64,000 nt of DNA from Leifsonia sp. EB41 (GTDB lineage Bacteria; Actinomycetota; Actinomycetes; Actinomycetales; Microbacteriaceae): contig NZ_JBGCCJ010000001.1 in NCBI RefSeq assembly GCF_041262565.1, forward strand, positions 806,001 to 870,000, written 5' to 3'. Positions within the stretch are counted from its first letter, which is position 1; each line of letters starts with the position of its first letter. Shown piece by piece: positions 1 to 6,772 of this stretch. The notes below the pieces were generated by a model that saw nothing but the letters and a program-made list of their open reading frames with translations, searched no databases and was not told the DNA's origin. Position numbers and translations under genes: made by a program.

Positions 1-671
1 TTGTCGAGCACAGGGCCGATGGAGCGCTCGAGCGGCGTGAAGCCGGGAACGTCGGCGTTGGTGGAGTCGGCCATGAACAGGTCGACGCCCTTCTCGCCCA
101 GGCGGGCGAAGGCGCGCAGGTCGGTGATCCTGTCGTCCAGCGGGAGCTGGTCCATCTTGAAGTCGCCGGTGTGCAGCACCGTGCCGGCCGGCGTGGTGAT
201 CGCGACGGCGAGCGCGTCGGGGATGGAGTGGTTGACCGCGACGAACTCCAGGTCGAACGGGCCGAGCTGCTCGGTGCGGCCCTCCTTGACGGTGAGCGTG
301 TACGGCTGGATGCGGTGCTCCTTGAGCTTCGCCTCCACGAGCGCGAGGGTGAGGCCGGAGCCGATCAGCGGGATGTCGGCGCGCAGCTTGAGGAGATACG
401 GCACCGCGCCGATGTGGTCCTCGTGGCCGTGCGTCAGCACAACGCCGAGGATGTCGTCGAGACGGTCGCGAACCGGCTGGAAGTCGGGCAGGATCAGGTC
501 GACGCCCGGCTGGTCCTGTTCGGGGAAGAGGACGCCGCAGTCGACGATGAGGAGCTTGCCTTCGTATTCGAAGACGGTCATGTTGCGGCCGATCTCGCCG
601 AGACCGCCGGTGGGGATGATTCGGAGCGTTCCCGGTTCGAGTGCCGGGGGCGCGGAGACGAGGTTGGGCAT
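1..671 (-). CDS. rnj: Ribonuclease J, N-terminal part (runs off the window)
   Basis: Metallo-beta-lactamase-fold ribonuclease of the RNase J family, which does 5'-to-3' exonucleolytic and endonucleolytic RNA decay in the cytoplasm. Reading from ATG at 671, about 223 residues are present. The zinc motif HGHEDH is at residues 81-86, followed by an HTGDFKMD motif near residue 170 and the MADSTN loop that is conserved in RNase J. A Shine-Dalgarno-like GGAGGG lies just upstream. The remaining C-terminal part (beta-CASP and C-terminal domains) lies outside the window. It follows dapA in the same direction with a gap of about 73 bases, the same dapA-rnj order as in Mycobacterium. Partial only because of the window edge; no frame break seen. 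Confidence 0.95.
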   Translation of the reverse strand, partial: MPNLVSAPPALEPGTLRIIPTGGLGEIGRNMTVFEYEGKLLIVDCGVLFPEQDQPGVDLILPDFQPVRDRLDDILGVVLTHGHEDHIGAVPYLLKLRADIPLIGSGLTLALVEAKLKEHRIQPYTLTVKEGRTEQLGPFDLEFVAVNHSIPDALAVAITTPAGTVLHTGDFKMDQLPLDDRITDLRAFARLGEKGVDLFMADSTNADVPGFTPLERSIGPVLD

Positions 672-744
672 CTGCCCTCCAATGTTCAGGTGTGTACGTG
701 CGTCCGGGCGTCGTGCCCGGGGTGGATCCGGCCGCAGAGCGGCC

Positions 745-1722
745 CTAGCGTGTGGCGCCGGCGATCTTGGGCAGCGCGCCGCCGGCGGCGGCGTTGCGAT
801 CGGGGCGGAAGTTGCGGAAATCGGCGCCCGGGATGTCGCGGACGAGGTCGAGCTCGTCCTCGATCTGGGCGGCCTCCCACTCCTCCGGGCCGACCAGCGG
901 GAGTCGGACGCGCGGGCTGGAGATGCGCCCCAGGCCGTGCAGGATGTACTTGGCCGCGACGGTGCCGGGAACGTGTGTCATGACGGCGCGGACCAGCGGC
1001 TCCAGCTTCTGGTGGGCGGCCGTCGCGGTGGCCAGGTCGCCGGCGTTGACCGCGTCCACGATCTGGCGGTACGGGGTCGCGGTGATGTTGGCGGTGACGC
1101 CGATGAGGCCCGTGGCGCCGATCGCCAGGTGCGGGAGGACGTTGGCGTCGTCGCCGGAGAAGTACATGAGGTCGGTCTGGTTGAGCACCCGGCTGACCTC
1201 GCTGAAGTCGCCCTTGGCATCCTTGATGGCGAGCACGTTGGGGTGCTTGGCGATGCGCAGGATGGTCTCGTACTTGATCGGGACGCCGGTGCGGCCCGGG
1301 ATGTCGTAGAGGATCACCGGCAGGTCGGTGGAGTCCGCGATCATGCGGAAGTGCGTGAGGATTCCGGCCTGCGTCGGCTTGTTGTAGTACGGCGTGACGA
1401 TCATGACGCCGTCGGCGCCGGCCTTCTCGCTCTGCTTGTAGAGCTGGATGGCGTGCGCGGTCTCGTTGGAGCCGCCGCCGGTGATGATCTTGGCCCGGCC
1501 TCCCGCGACGTCCTTGCCCACCTCGACCAGGCGCAGCTTCTCGGCGTCGGTGAGGGTGGAGGTCTCCCCCGTGGTGCCGGTGACGACGATGCCGTCCGCG
1601 CCGGCGACGATCACGTCGTCCATGTGCTTCTCCACGCCGGCCCAGTCGACCTCGCCGTCGGCGGTGAAGGGCGTGACCAGGGCGACGAGCACCTGGCCGA
1701 AGGGATTAGCGGGAGCAGCCAT
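745..1722 (-). CDS. dapA: 4-hydroxy-tetrahydrodipicolinate synthase
   Basis: Condenses pyruvate with aspartate semialdehyde, the first committed step of the diaminopimelate/lysine branch, in the cytosol. The protein is 325 residues, usual for the family. Visible motifs are GTTGE at about 49-53 (nucleophile-positioning threonines), the YDIPGRTG segment with the catalytic Tyr at 139, and the Schiff-base lysine in AIKDAKGD at about 167. I chose the ATG at 1722 because homology begins there; an open extension upstream is only the translated 15-bp repeat. There is no Shine-Dalgarno, but TAGCCT ends 7 nt upstream, so the mRNA may be leaderless. In Mycobacterium thyX lies directly upstream of dapA; here that place is taken by forward genes. 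Confidence 0.96.
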   Translation of the reverse strand: MAAPANPFGQVLVALVTPFTADGEVDWAGVEKHMDDVIVAGADGIVVTGTTGETSTLTDAEKLRLVEVGKDVAGGRAKIITGGGSNETAHAIQLYKQSEKAGADGVMIVTPYYNKPTQAGILTHFRMIADSTDLPVILYDIPGRTGVPIKYETILRIAKHPNVLAIKDAKGDFSEVSRVLNQTDLMYFSGDDANVLPHLAIGATGLIGVTANITATPYRQIVDAVNAGDLATATAAHQKLEPLVRAVMTHVPGTVAAKYILHGLGRISSPRVRLPLVGPEEWEAAQIEDELDLVRDIPGADFRNFRPDRNAAAGGALPKIAGATR

Positions 1723-1729
1723 GAAGTAA

Positions 1730-1735
1730 AGGCTA
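1730..1735 (-). promoter_or_regulatory. Candidate -10 element, leaderless dapA start
   Basis: TAGCCT on the reverse strand, fitting TANNNT, ends 7 nt before the dapA ATG. With no Shine-Dalgarno present this puts transcription start at or next to the start codon. Based on sequence only. Confidence 0.5.
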
Positions 1736-1800
1736 TCGGGTCGGGCCAGGCGACCGCTTCCCCGCCGTCCGATCTGTGGAGAGGTCGCGCCGGGGCCGGG

Positions 1801-1860
1801 GCTGTGGAGGACGAGGCCGTGGAGGACGCGGCCGTGGAGGACGAGGCTGTGGAGGACAGC
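1801..1860. repeat. Four tandem copies of a 15-bp unit
   Basis: Exactly 60 bases made of four 15-bp units of the form GCYGTGGAGGACRMS, differing at one to three positions. It lies between divergent dapA and the thioredoxin-like gene. It would encode a repeating AVEDE/A peptide on the forward strand, but no start or gene context supports translation. The 15-bp period leaves every frame open, which explains the long overlapping open frames here. Confidence 0.85.
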
Positions 1861-1924
1861 CGCCGTCATGTTCGTTCACACTGCCTTCAGCCGACCCCGC
1901 GGCGCGCGTATCGTCACGCTCACC

Positions 1925-2347
1925 ATGTCCGCATCCTCCGCCCTCCTCGTCCTGCTCGGACTGGTCGCCGTCGCGACGGCGGCCGGCCTCCTCTGGCGCG
2001 CCCGCACCGGCCGGGTCCGCTCGGCACGGGCCGACCGCGTGACCGCCGCCGAAGTGGGCGCGGCCGGGCTCGGCTCGCGCGCGACGCTCGTCCAGTTCTC
2101 CACCGCCTTCTGCGCCCAGTGCCCGTCGACTGCGCGTGTGCTGCACGGCGTCGCGGGCGAGCACGACGGCGTCGAGCACCTGGACGTCGACCTGACCGTC
2201 CGTCCGGAGCTCGCCCGCCGGTTCGGCGTGCTGCAGACACCGACCACCCTGCTGCTCGACGCCCGCGGCACCGTCCGTGGCCGCATCGCCGGGGCCGCAC
2301 GGCCCGGCGATGTGCGCAGCGCCCTCGACCGCATCCTGACGGAGTGA
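1925..2347 (+). CDS. Membrane-anchored thioredoxin-family protein
   Basis: A 140-residue protein with an N-terminal hydrophobic segment (about residues 3-22) and then a thioredoxin-like domain. The redox motif is FCAQCPST, a CxxC near residue 61, and a cis-proline-type loop QTPTTLL follows about 40 residues later. It probably acts as an extracytoplasmic thiol-disulfide protein; its partner is unknown. I chose the ATG at 1925, which begins the hydrophobic anchor, over an earlier ATG at 1868 that only adds an unlike arginine-rich leader. It is followed 2 nt later by a DUF4395 membrane protein, a pairing I recall from other actinobacteria, so the two probably form one operon. Confidence 0.85.
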   Translation: MSASSALLVLLGLVAVATAAGLLWRARTGRVRSARADRVTAAEVGAAGLGSRATLVQFSTAFCAQCPSTARVLHGVAGEHDGVEHLDVDLTVRPELARRFGVLQTPTTLLLDARGTVRGRIAGAARPGDVRSALDRILTE

Positions 2348-2349
2348 CC

Positions 2350-2838
2350 ATGACCGACGCCCCGAAGACCGCCCGCACCACCCAGCAGGGCATCGACCCG
2401 CGCTCGCCGCGGTTCGGCGCCGCGATCACGGCCGTCCTGCTGCTGATCGACCTCTTCCTCGCCCTCACCGGCGCGACCGTCGCCGCCGCTGTGCTGCTGC
2501 TCCTGATCGCCGCCCTGTTCGCCTGGGGAGCCTTCGCCGGCGTGCGCCGCCATCCGTACGGCCTGCTGTACCGCGTGGCGGTGCGCCCCCGGCTCGCGCC
2601 GCCGACCGAGCTGGAGGACCCGGCTCCGCCGACGTTCGCGCAGGGTGTCGGGCTCGTCGTCACCGGCCTCGGCCTCCTGCTGTTCGTGCTGGGCGTGCCC
2701 GCCGCGCTGCCGATCGCCGCCGCGCTCGCGTTCGTCGCGGCCTTCCTGAACGCTGTGTTCGCGTACTGCCTGGGCTGCCAGATCTACCTGCTGCTCGTGC
2801 GGGCCGGCGTCATCCGGAGGCCCGCGAGCGCGGCCTGA
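2350..2838 (+). CDS. DUF4395 family membrane protein
   Basis: A 162-residue integral membrane protein with about four hydrophobic segments, in two pairs (about residues 25-60 and 100-150). The C-terminal motif AYCLGCQIYLL carries a CxxC cysteine pair at the end of a membrane segment, typical of DUF4395. ATG at 2350 starts 2 nt after the TGA of the upstream thioredoxin-like gene, so translation is probably coupled. The family function is unknown. The cysteine pair and the thioredoxin neighbour suggest membrane thiol redox chemistry, which is an inference from context. Confidence 0.85.
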   Translation: MTDAPKTARTTQQGIDPRSPRFGAAITAVLLLIDLFLALTGATVAAAVLLLLIAALFAWGAFAGVRRHPYGLLYRVAVRPRLAPPTELEDPAPPTFAQGVGLVVTGLGLLLFVLGVPAALPIAAALAFVAAFLNAVFAYCLGCQIYLLLVRAGVIRRPASAA

Positions 2839-2941
2839 GGGCCGAAACCGGGAATCCCCCGGACGGGGGTCGACGCGTCGGACGCCGCCAGTAGTCTGGT
2901 CGGACCCGCGGCATTCCGCCGAGGGAACAACAGGAGGTCTC

Positions 2942-3367
2942 ATGGCAGTCACCAGCGAATCCACCACGGTCTGGACCGGCGATCTGAAGTCCGGCTCGGG
3001 GACGGTCTCGCTCGACTCGTCGGGAGCGGCGACGCTCTCGGTGAACTGGAAGGCGCGCTCGGAGGGCGGCGCGGAGACCTCCACGCCGGAGGAGCTGCTG
3101 GGCGCCGCCCACTCCGCCTGCTTCTCGATGGCGTTCTCGAACGTCCTCGCAGCCTTCGGCACCGCGCCGGAGAGCATCCGCACCACCGCCGCGGTGACCT
3201 TCGACCCCGCCGAGGGCATCACCGGCAGCCACCTCCTGGTCGAGGCGACCGTGCCGGGGCTCGGCGAGGAGGACTTCCAGCGCCTCGCCGACGAGGCGAA
3301 GCGCACCTGCCCGGTCTCGCGGGCGCTGGTCGGCATCCCGATCACGATCGAAGCCACGCTGGCCTGA
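2942..3367 (+). CDS. OsmC/Ohr-family peroxiredoxin
   Basis: A 141-residue OsmC-family protein, expected to reduce organic hydroperoxides with a pair of reactive cysteines in the cytosol. Both cysteines are present: C60 in AHSACFSMAF and C123 in RTCPVSRAL, with the expected spacing for the family. An optimal Shine-Dalgarno (AGGAGG, ending 5 nt before ATG 2942) fixes the start. The upstream gap of about 100 bases probably carries its own promoter. A TIGR01777 epimerase gene follows 4 nt after the stop. The OsmC and Ohr subfamilies cannot be separated with confidence by eye; the short length and YhfA-less sequence favour OsmC. Confidence 0.93.
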   Translation: MAVTSESTTVWTGDLKSGSGTVSLDSSGAATLSVNWKARSEGGAETSTPEELLGAAHSACFSMAFSNVLAAFGTAPESIRTTAAVTFDPAEGITGSHLLVEATVPGLGEEDFQRLADEAKRTCPVSRALVGIPITIEATLA

Positions 3368-3371
3368 GACG

Positions 3372-4280
3372 ATGGCGTCTGAGCCGATGCGGGTGCTCGT
3401 GGCCGGCGCGTCCGGCATGATCGGCACCGAGCTCGTCCGCGCGCTGCGGGCGGAGGGCCACGTCGCCCTCCGCCTGGTGCGGCGGGAGCTGGCCGCCGCG
3501 GACGAGCGCGCCTGGGCCCCCTCGGCGCGGAGCATCGACCTGCGGCTGCTGGACGACGCGGACGCCGTGGTGAACCTCTCCGGGGCCTCCCTCAACCGGC
3601 TGCCGTGGACGGCCGCGCACAAGCGCCGCATCCTCGACTCGCGGCTGGCCGCGACGGGAACCCTCGCGGACGGGATGCGCCAGGCCGCGAACCCGCCGGG
3701 CGTCTTCGTCAGCGGCGCGGCGGTCGGGTACTACGGCGACCGGCCGGGACAGACCCTGACCGAGGACTCCGCCAAGGGAACCGGTTTCCTGTCGGACGTG
3801 GTGGAGGCCTGGGAGACCGCGGCGCACCTCGCGCCCACCGGCACCCGCGTCGTCACCCTCCGCACCGGCGTCGTCGTCGGGCCCGGCGGCGCGATGGCGC
3901 CGCTGCTGCCGCTCGCGAAGCTCGGGCTCCTCGGTCCGATCGCGGGCGGCCGGCAGCACTGGCCGTGGGTGAGCCTGCACGACGAGGCGGCCGCGATCGT
4001 CCACCTCCTGACCTCCGGCCTGAGCGGACCGGTCGATCTCGTCGGGCCGCAGCCCGCCACCGCCGGCGAGGTGCTGCGCGCGCTGGCCAAGGCGGTGCAC
4101 CGCCCGTACGGCCTCCCGCTACCGCGGCCGGTCGTGACCCTCGCGCTCGGCGAGGCCGGGCGCGAGCTGCTGCTCGCGGATCAGCGGGTGCTGCCGCAGC
4201 GCCTGCTCGACGACGGCTTCGTGTTCCGCGACGCGACGGTGCAGGAGGCGATGGCCCGGCTGGTGGAGCGGGCGGCCTAG
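3372..4280 (+). CDS. TIGR01777-type SDR epimerase
   Basis: A 302-residue protein of the extended short-chain dehydrogenase/reductase superfamily, TIGR01777 (SDR39U1-like). The Rossmann dinucleotide motif GASGMIG is at about residues 13-19. Family-typical segments follow: VNLSGASLN, then SGAAVGYYGDRP, and a C-terminal QRVLPQRLLDDGFVFRDATVQEA that marks the DUF1731 tail. Substrate is not known for the family. The start could be ATG 3372 or the in-frame ATG 3387; I kept 3372 because it is 4 nt after the OsmC stop. The 3' end overlaps by 4 bases with the convergent TPR-like gene on the other strand, with no terminator between them. Confidence 0.9.
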   Translation: MASEPMRVLVAGASGMIGTELVRALRAEGHVALRLVRRELAAADERAWAPSARSIDLRLLDDADAVVNLSGASLNRLPWTAAHKRRILDSRLAATGTLADGMRQAANPPGVFVSGAAVGYYGDRPGQTLTEDSAKGTGFLSDVVEAWETAAHLAPTGTRVVTLRTGVVVGPGGAMAPLLPLAKLGLLGPIAGGRQHWPWVSLHDEAAAIVHLLTSGLSGPVDLVGPQPATAGEVLRALAKAVHRPYGLPLPRPVVTLALGEAGRELLLADQRVLPQRLLDDGFVFRDATVQEAMARLVERAA

Positions 4281-4732
4281 CGGGCCGTGCGCGCCTGCGA
4301 CCGGTACAGCCCGATCGCCTGCCGCAGCGCCGCGCGCGCCCGGCGCCGGTCGCCGCTCGCGTCGTAGGCCAGCCCGAGCCGGAACCACGCGCGCCAGCTC
4401 TCGGGCGCGGCCTCCACTTCGGCCTTGAACTGCGGGAACTCCTCGTCGGCGGCGTCGCGCAGCGGGCGACCGGAGGCGCGGTGCGGGAGGTCGTCGACCG
4501 GCAGCGTCCCCTCGGCCGCCATCAGCTTGACGAGCTTCTCGGTGCGGAGGCCGAACAGCAGCTCGCGGACGAGCGCCCAGGCCGCGACGAGCCCGATCAC
4601 GATCAGCGCGACGCTCATCGCGATGCCGACGGCCGACCCCGAGGCGAAGAGCAGCACGGCCCGCTGGAAGACCAGCACGAGGTACACGACGAGCAGCAGC
4701 GCCATGAACAGCGCCGAGAGACGGTTGCGCAT
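4277..4732 (-). CDS. Small membrane protein with TPR-like C-terminus
   Basis: A 151-residue protein. Two hydrophobic segments (about residues 5-25 and 33-55) are followed by a soluble domain whose end, WRAWFRLGLAYDASGDRRRARAALRQAI, has the helix-pair pattern of one tetratricopeptide repeat. It starts 8 nt downstream of the dapB stop, so it is probably co-transcribed with dapB. I do not recognise a named family. The topology suggests a membrane-anchored scaffold for protein contacts. Its stop overlaps the convergent epimerase gene. Confidence 0.8.
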   Translation of the reverse strand: MRNRLSALFMALLLVVYLVLVFQRAVLLFASGSAVGIAMSVALIVIGLVAAWALVRELLFGLRTEKLVKLMAAEGTLPVDDLPHRASGRPLRDAADEEFPQFKAEVEAAPESWRAWFRLGLAYDASGDRRRARAALRQAIGLYRSQARTAR

Positions 4733-4740
4733 CGGGCGGC

Positions 4741-5520
4741 CTACACCTCGCGGACGGTCGGGCGCGGCGGCTCCCCGTCCGGCTCGGAGATGCCGAGGTC
4801 GACCAGCTTGTCCAGGCCGACGAGCACGCCGGTGGTCGTCGCGGCGGCGCGGAGCGCGAGCAGGATGCCGGTCTCGTAGGCCTCCTGCCCGTTCGCGTCG
4901 TGGCGGATGGTGAGGGTCTCCCCCACCCCGCCGAAGATCACCTGCTGCTGGGCGGAGACGCCGCGCATCCGGAGGCTGTGGATCGGCACGCTGCCGACCT
5001 GCTGGCCGCGCGCCCGCTGGTCGGTGTGCGGCGCGTCCACCGGGCCGCGCTGCAGCCGGGCGGCCGCGATCAGCTCGGCGGTCCGCACCGCGGTGCCGGA
5101 GGGCGAGTCGACCTTGCCCGGGCCGTGCGTCTCGACGATCTCGATCGAGTCGAAGAACCGGGCGGCGACGGTCGCGAAGGCGGTGCCGAGCGCGGAGCCC
5201 AGGGAGAAGTTCGGGATGACGACGGCGCCCGCGCCCTCGTGCTCGGCGACACGGCGCTCCAGGTCCAGGATGCGGTCGGCCGACCAGCCGGAGGTCCCGA
5301 CCAGCACGTTGAGGCCGTGGTCGACGGCGAAGGCGACGATCCCCGGGCTGACCTGCGGGAGCGTCATGTCCACCAGCACGTCGGCGCCGAGCATCGCGTC
5401 GAGCGGGGTGCGGGAGTCGAGGGCGGCCACCAGCTCCAGGTCGTCGGCCGCCTCGATGAGACGGACCGCCACGGATCCGAGCTTGCCGGTCGCCCCGGCA
5501 ACGGCCACGCGAATAGTCAC
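4741..5520 (-). CDS. dapB: 4-hydroxy-tetrahydrodipicolinate reductase
   Basis: NAD(P)H-dependent reduction of the dapA product to tetrahydrodipicolinate in the lysine/diaminopimelate pathway. The protein is 259 residues. The N-terminal nucleotide-binding motif GATGKLG is at 9-15, and the catalytic signature ETHGPGKVDSPSGTA contains the family His and Lys. Translation starts at GTG 5520. No Shine-Dalgarno is seen, but TAGGGT ends 6 nt upstream, so the gene may be leaderless. A GNAT gene is divergent, and two operator-like dyads lie in the shared 96-base gap. A TPR-like membrane gene follows in the same operon. Confidence 0.95.
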   Translation of the reverse strand: MTIRVAVAGATGKLGSVAVRLIEAADDLELVAALDSRTPLDAMLGADVLVDMTLPQVSPGIVAFAVDHGLNVLVGTSGWSADRILDLERRVAEHEGAGAVVIPNFSLGSALGTAFATVAARFFDSIEIVETHGPGKVDSPSGTAVRTAELIAAARLQRGPVDAPHTDQRARGQQVGSVPIHSLRMRGVSAQQQVIFGGVGETLTIRHDANGQEAYETGILLALRAAATTTGVLVGLDKLVDLGISEPDGEPPRPTVREV

Positions 5521-5526
5521 CCGTCC

Positions 5527-5532
5527 ACCCTA
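5527..5532 (-). promoter_or_regulatory. Candidate -10 element, leaderless dapB start
   Basis: TAGGGT on the reverse strand lies exactly 6 nt before the GTG start of dapB, the spacing expected when transcription starts at the start codon. Confidence 0.5.
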
Positions 5533-5540
5533 CCCGCGCA

Positions 5541-5595
5541 CATTCTGCACGAATGCCGCATAACGCGCCGCCGAACGCGACATTCGGCACGAATG
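5541..5595. promoter_or_regulatory. Pair of matching 15-bp dyads between dapB and the GNAT gene
   Basis: CATTCTGCACGAATG at 5541-5555 and CATTCGGCACGAATG at 5581-5595. Each is an inverted repeat (CATTC...GAATG, 5-nt spacer), and they start exactly 40 bp apart, about four helical turns. They sit between two candidate divergent -10 elements, a placement that fits a regulator binding both. The regulator is not known. They could instead be a repetitive intergenic palindrome. Confidence 0.55.
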
Positions 5596-5604
5596 CCCGC
5601 CGGT

Positions 5605-5610
5605 TACGCT
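5605..5610 (+). promoter_or_regulatory. Candidate -10 element, leaderless GNAT start
   Basis: TACGCT lies 6 nt before ATG 5617 with no Shine-Dalgarno between them. Confidence 0.4.
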
Positions 5611-5616
5611 GGGACG

Positions 5617-6126
5617 ATGGTGTCCTTTGCCGATGTCGCCGTCACCGACGCGACCGCCCACCGGATGCTCGCCGACTACTTCGCCGAGCGCGCCGAGACG
5701 TTCCCCGCCTCCCAGGGCGCGTACCGCACGACCTTCCCCGACCCCGGCCAGTTCGTCCCGCCGACCGGCGTCTTCCTGCTGGCGTACGACGACGGGGAGG
5801 CCGGCTGCGGCGGCGTCCGCGAGTTGAGCGTCCCGCTGTCGGAGACCGACGACGGAGAGCAGATCGTCCGCTACGAGATCAAGCATCTCTGGGTGGCGCC
5901 CGCGCACCGCGGTCAGGGCCTGGGCCGCGCCATCCTCGCCGAGCTCGAGCACCGGGCGCGCGGCTTCGGCGCGACCGAGGTCGTCCTCGACACCAACGCG
6001 AGCCTGGAGGCCGCCGCCGGCCTCTACCGCTCGCACGGCTACGAGAGCATCCAGCCGTACAACGACAACCCGAACGCGACGGACTGGTTCCGCAAGCGGC
6101 TCGGCCCGAACGTCACGCCGGAGTGA
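5617..6126 (+). CDS. GNAT-family N-acetyltransferase
   Basis: A 169-residue acetyltransferase of the Gcn5-related superfamily. The acetyl-CoA pyrophosphate-binding motif A is visible as HRGQGLGRAILAELE at about residues 97-111, preceded by the beta-4 strand EIKHLWVAP and followed by the VVLDTN...AAGLYRSHGYE motif B. The substrate cannot be read from sequence. I chose ATG 5617 because the domain starts there and a TANNNT element lies 6 nt upstream; the long frame extending upstream crosses dapB and is not real. It is divergent from dapB and convergent with the phosphatase gene, with only 4 nt between their stops. Confidence 0.88.
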   Translation: MVSFADVAVTDATAHRMLADYFAERAETFPASQGAYRTTFPDPGQFVPPTGVFLLAYDDGEAGCGGVRELSVPLSETDDGEQIVRYEIKHLWVAPAHRGQGLGRAILAELEHRARGFGATEVVLDTNASLEAAAGLYRSHGYESIQPYNDNPNATDWFRKRLGPNVTPE

Positions 6127-6130
6127 GTCG

Positions 6131-6733
6131 CTAGACCGGCTGCAGCTCCGGCAGGCCGGTGCGCAGCTCGACCGGCAGGTGGCCGAGGTCGTTGTGCACC
6201 ACCAGCACGGGCGGCTTCGCCGAACGCACCCGGATGATGGTGAGCCCGCAGTTGGCCTGGTTGAGGCCGAGCCAGCGCCAGGCCGGCGCGTCGAACACGT
6301 GCCGGACGAACCAGCCGATCACGAAGTTGTGCGTCACCAGCAGGTCGTGCCTGTCGCCCATCGCCGGCGTCAGGAACTCGTTGACCGCGTCATCCATCTG
6401 GGCCCGGCCCGCGTCGATCTCGGCTTCCGTGACGGAGCCGAAGAACGACTCGAACGCCTTGGGCATGTCGGGCGTCGGCCCGGACGGGATGCAGTCGAAC
6501 AGCAGGCTGGACGGCTCCGGCTCCACCGCCGGCATCCGTTCGGCGATGATCGAGGCCGTCTGCTCCGCGCGCACGAGCGGCGAGTGGTACATGCCGGTCA
6601 GCGGCAGCCCGCTCAACCGGTCGGCGATGAGCTGCGCCTGGCGCTTGCCGCGCGGCGAGAGCGGGCCGTCGGGGAGGCCGTGCTGGGCGTCCTGCTGCTC
6701 GCCGTGACGCACCAGGTAGAGGTAATGGGGCAC
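6131..6733 (-). CDS. Histidine phosphatase family protein
   Basis: A 200-residue member of the phosphoglycerate-mutase-like histidine phosphatase superfamily. The phospho-accepting RHG motif is at residues 9-11 (LVRHGEQ), and the second catalytic region (VTHNF) lies near residue 134 (TPAMGDRHDLLVTHNFV). Substrate is unknown. GTG 6733 is supported by AAAGG about 6 nt upstream. It lies 39 nt downstream of the M16 peptidase stop in the same direction, so the two are probably co-transcribed. Confidence 0.9.
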   Translation of the reverse strand: MPHYLYLVRHGEQQDAQHGLPDGPLSPRGKRQAQLIADRLSGLPLTGMYHSPLVRAEQTASIIAERMPAVEPEPSSLLFDCIPSGPTPDMPKAFESFFGSVTEAEIDAGRAQMDDAVNEFLTPAMGDRHDLLVTHNFVIGWFVRHVFDAPAWRWLGLNQANCGLTIIRVRSAKPPVLVVHNDLGHLPVELRTGLPELQPV

Positions 6734-6772
6734 CGGTAGACCTTTCGAGGTAACGGGAATGGAGGCAGGCGG

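Noticed and set aside
1801-1860. Possible CRISPR-like repeats
   Set aside because: The units are contiguous with no spacers and there are no cas genes.
1-2838. A 945-residue open frame on the forward strand across rnj, dapA and DUF4395
   Set aside because: It is the antisense frame of rnj and dapA joined by the 15-bp repeat to the real DUF4395 gene; only the last 162 residues match a family.
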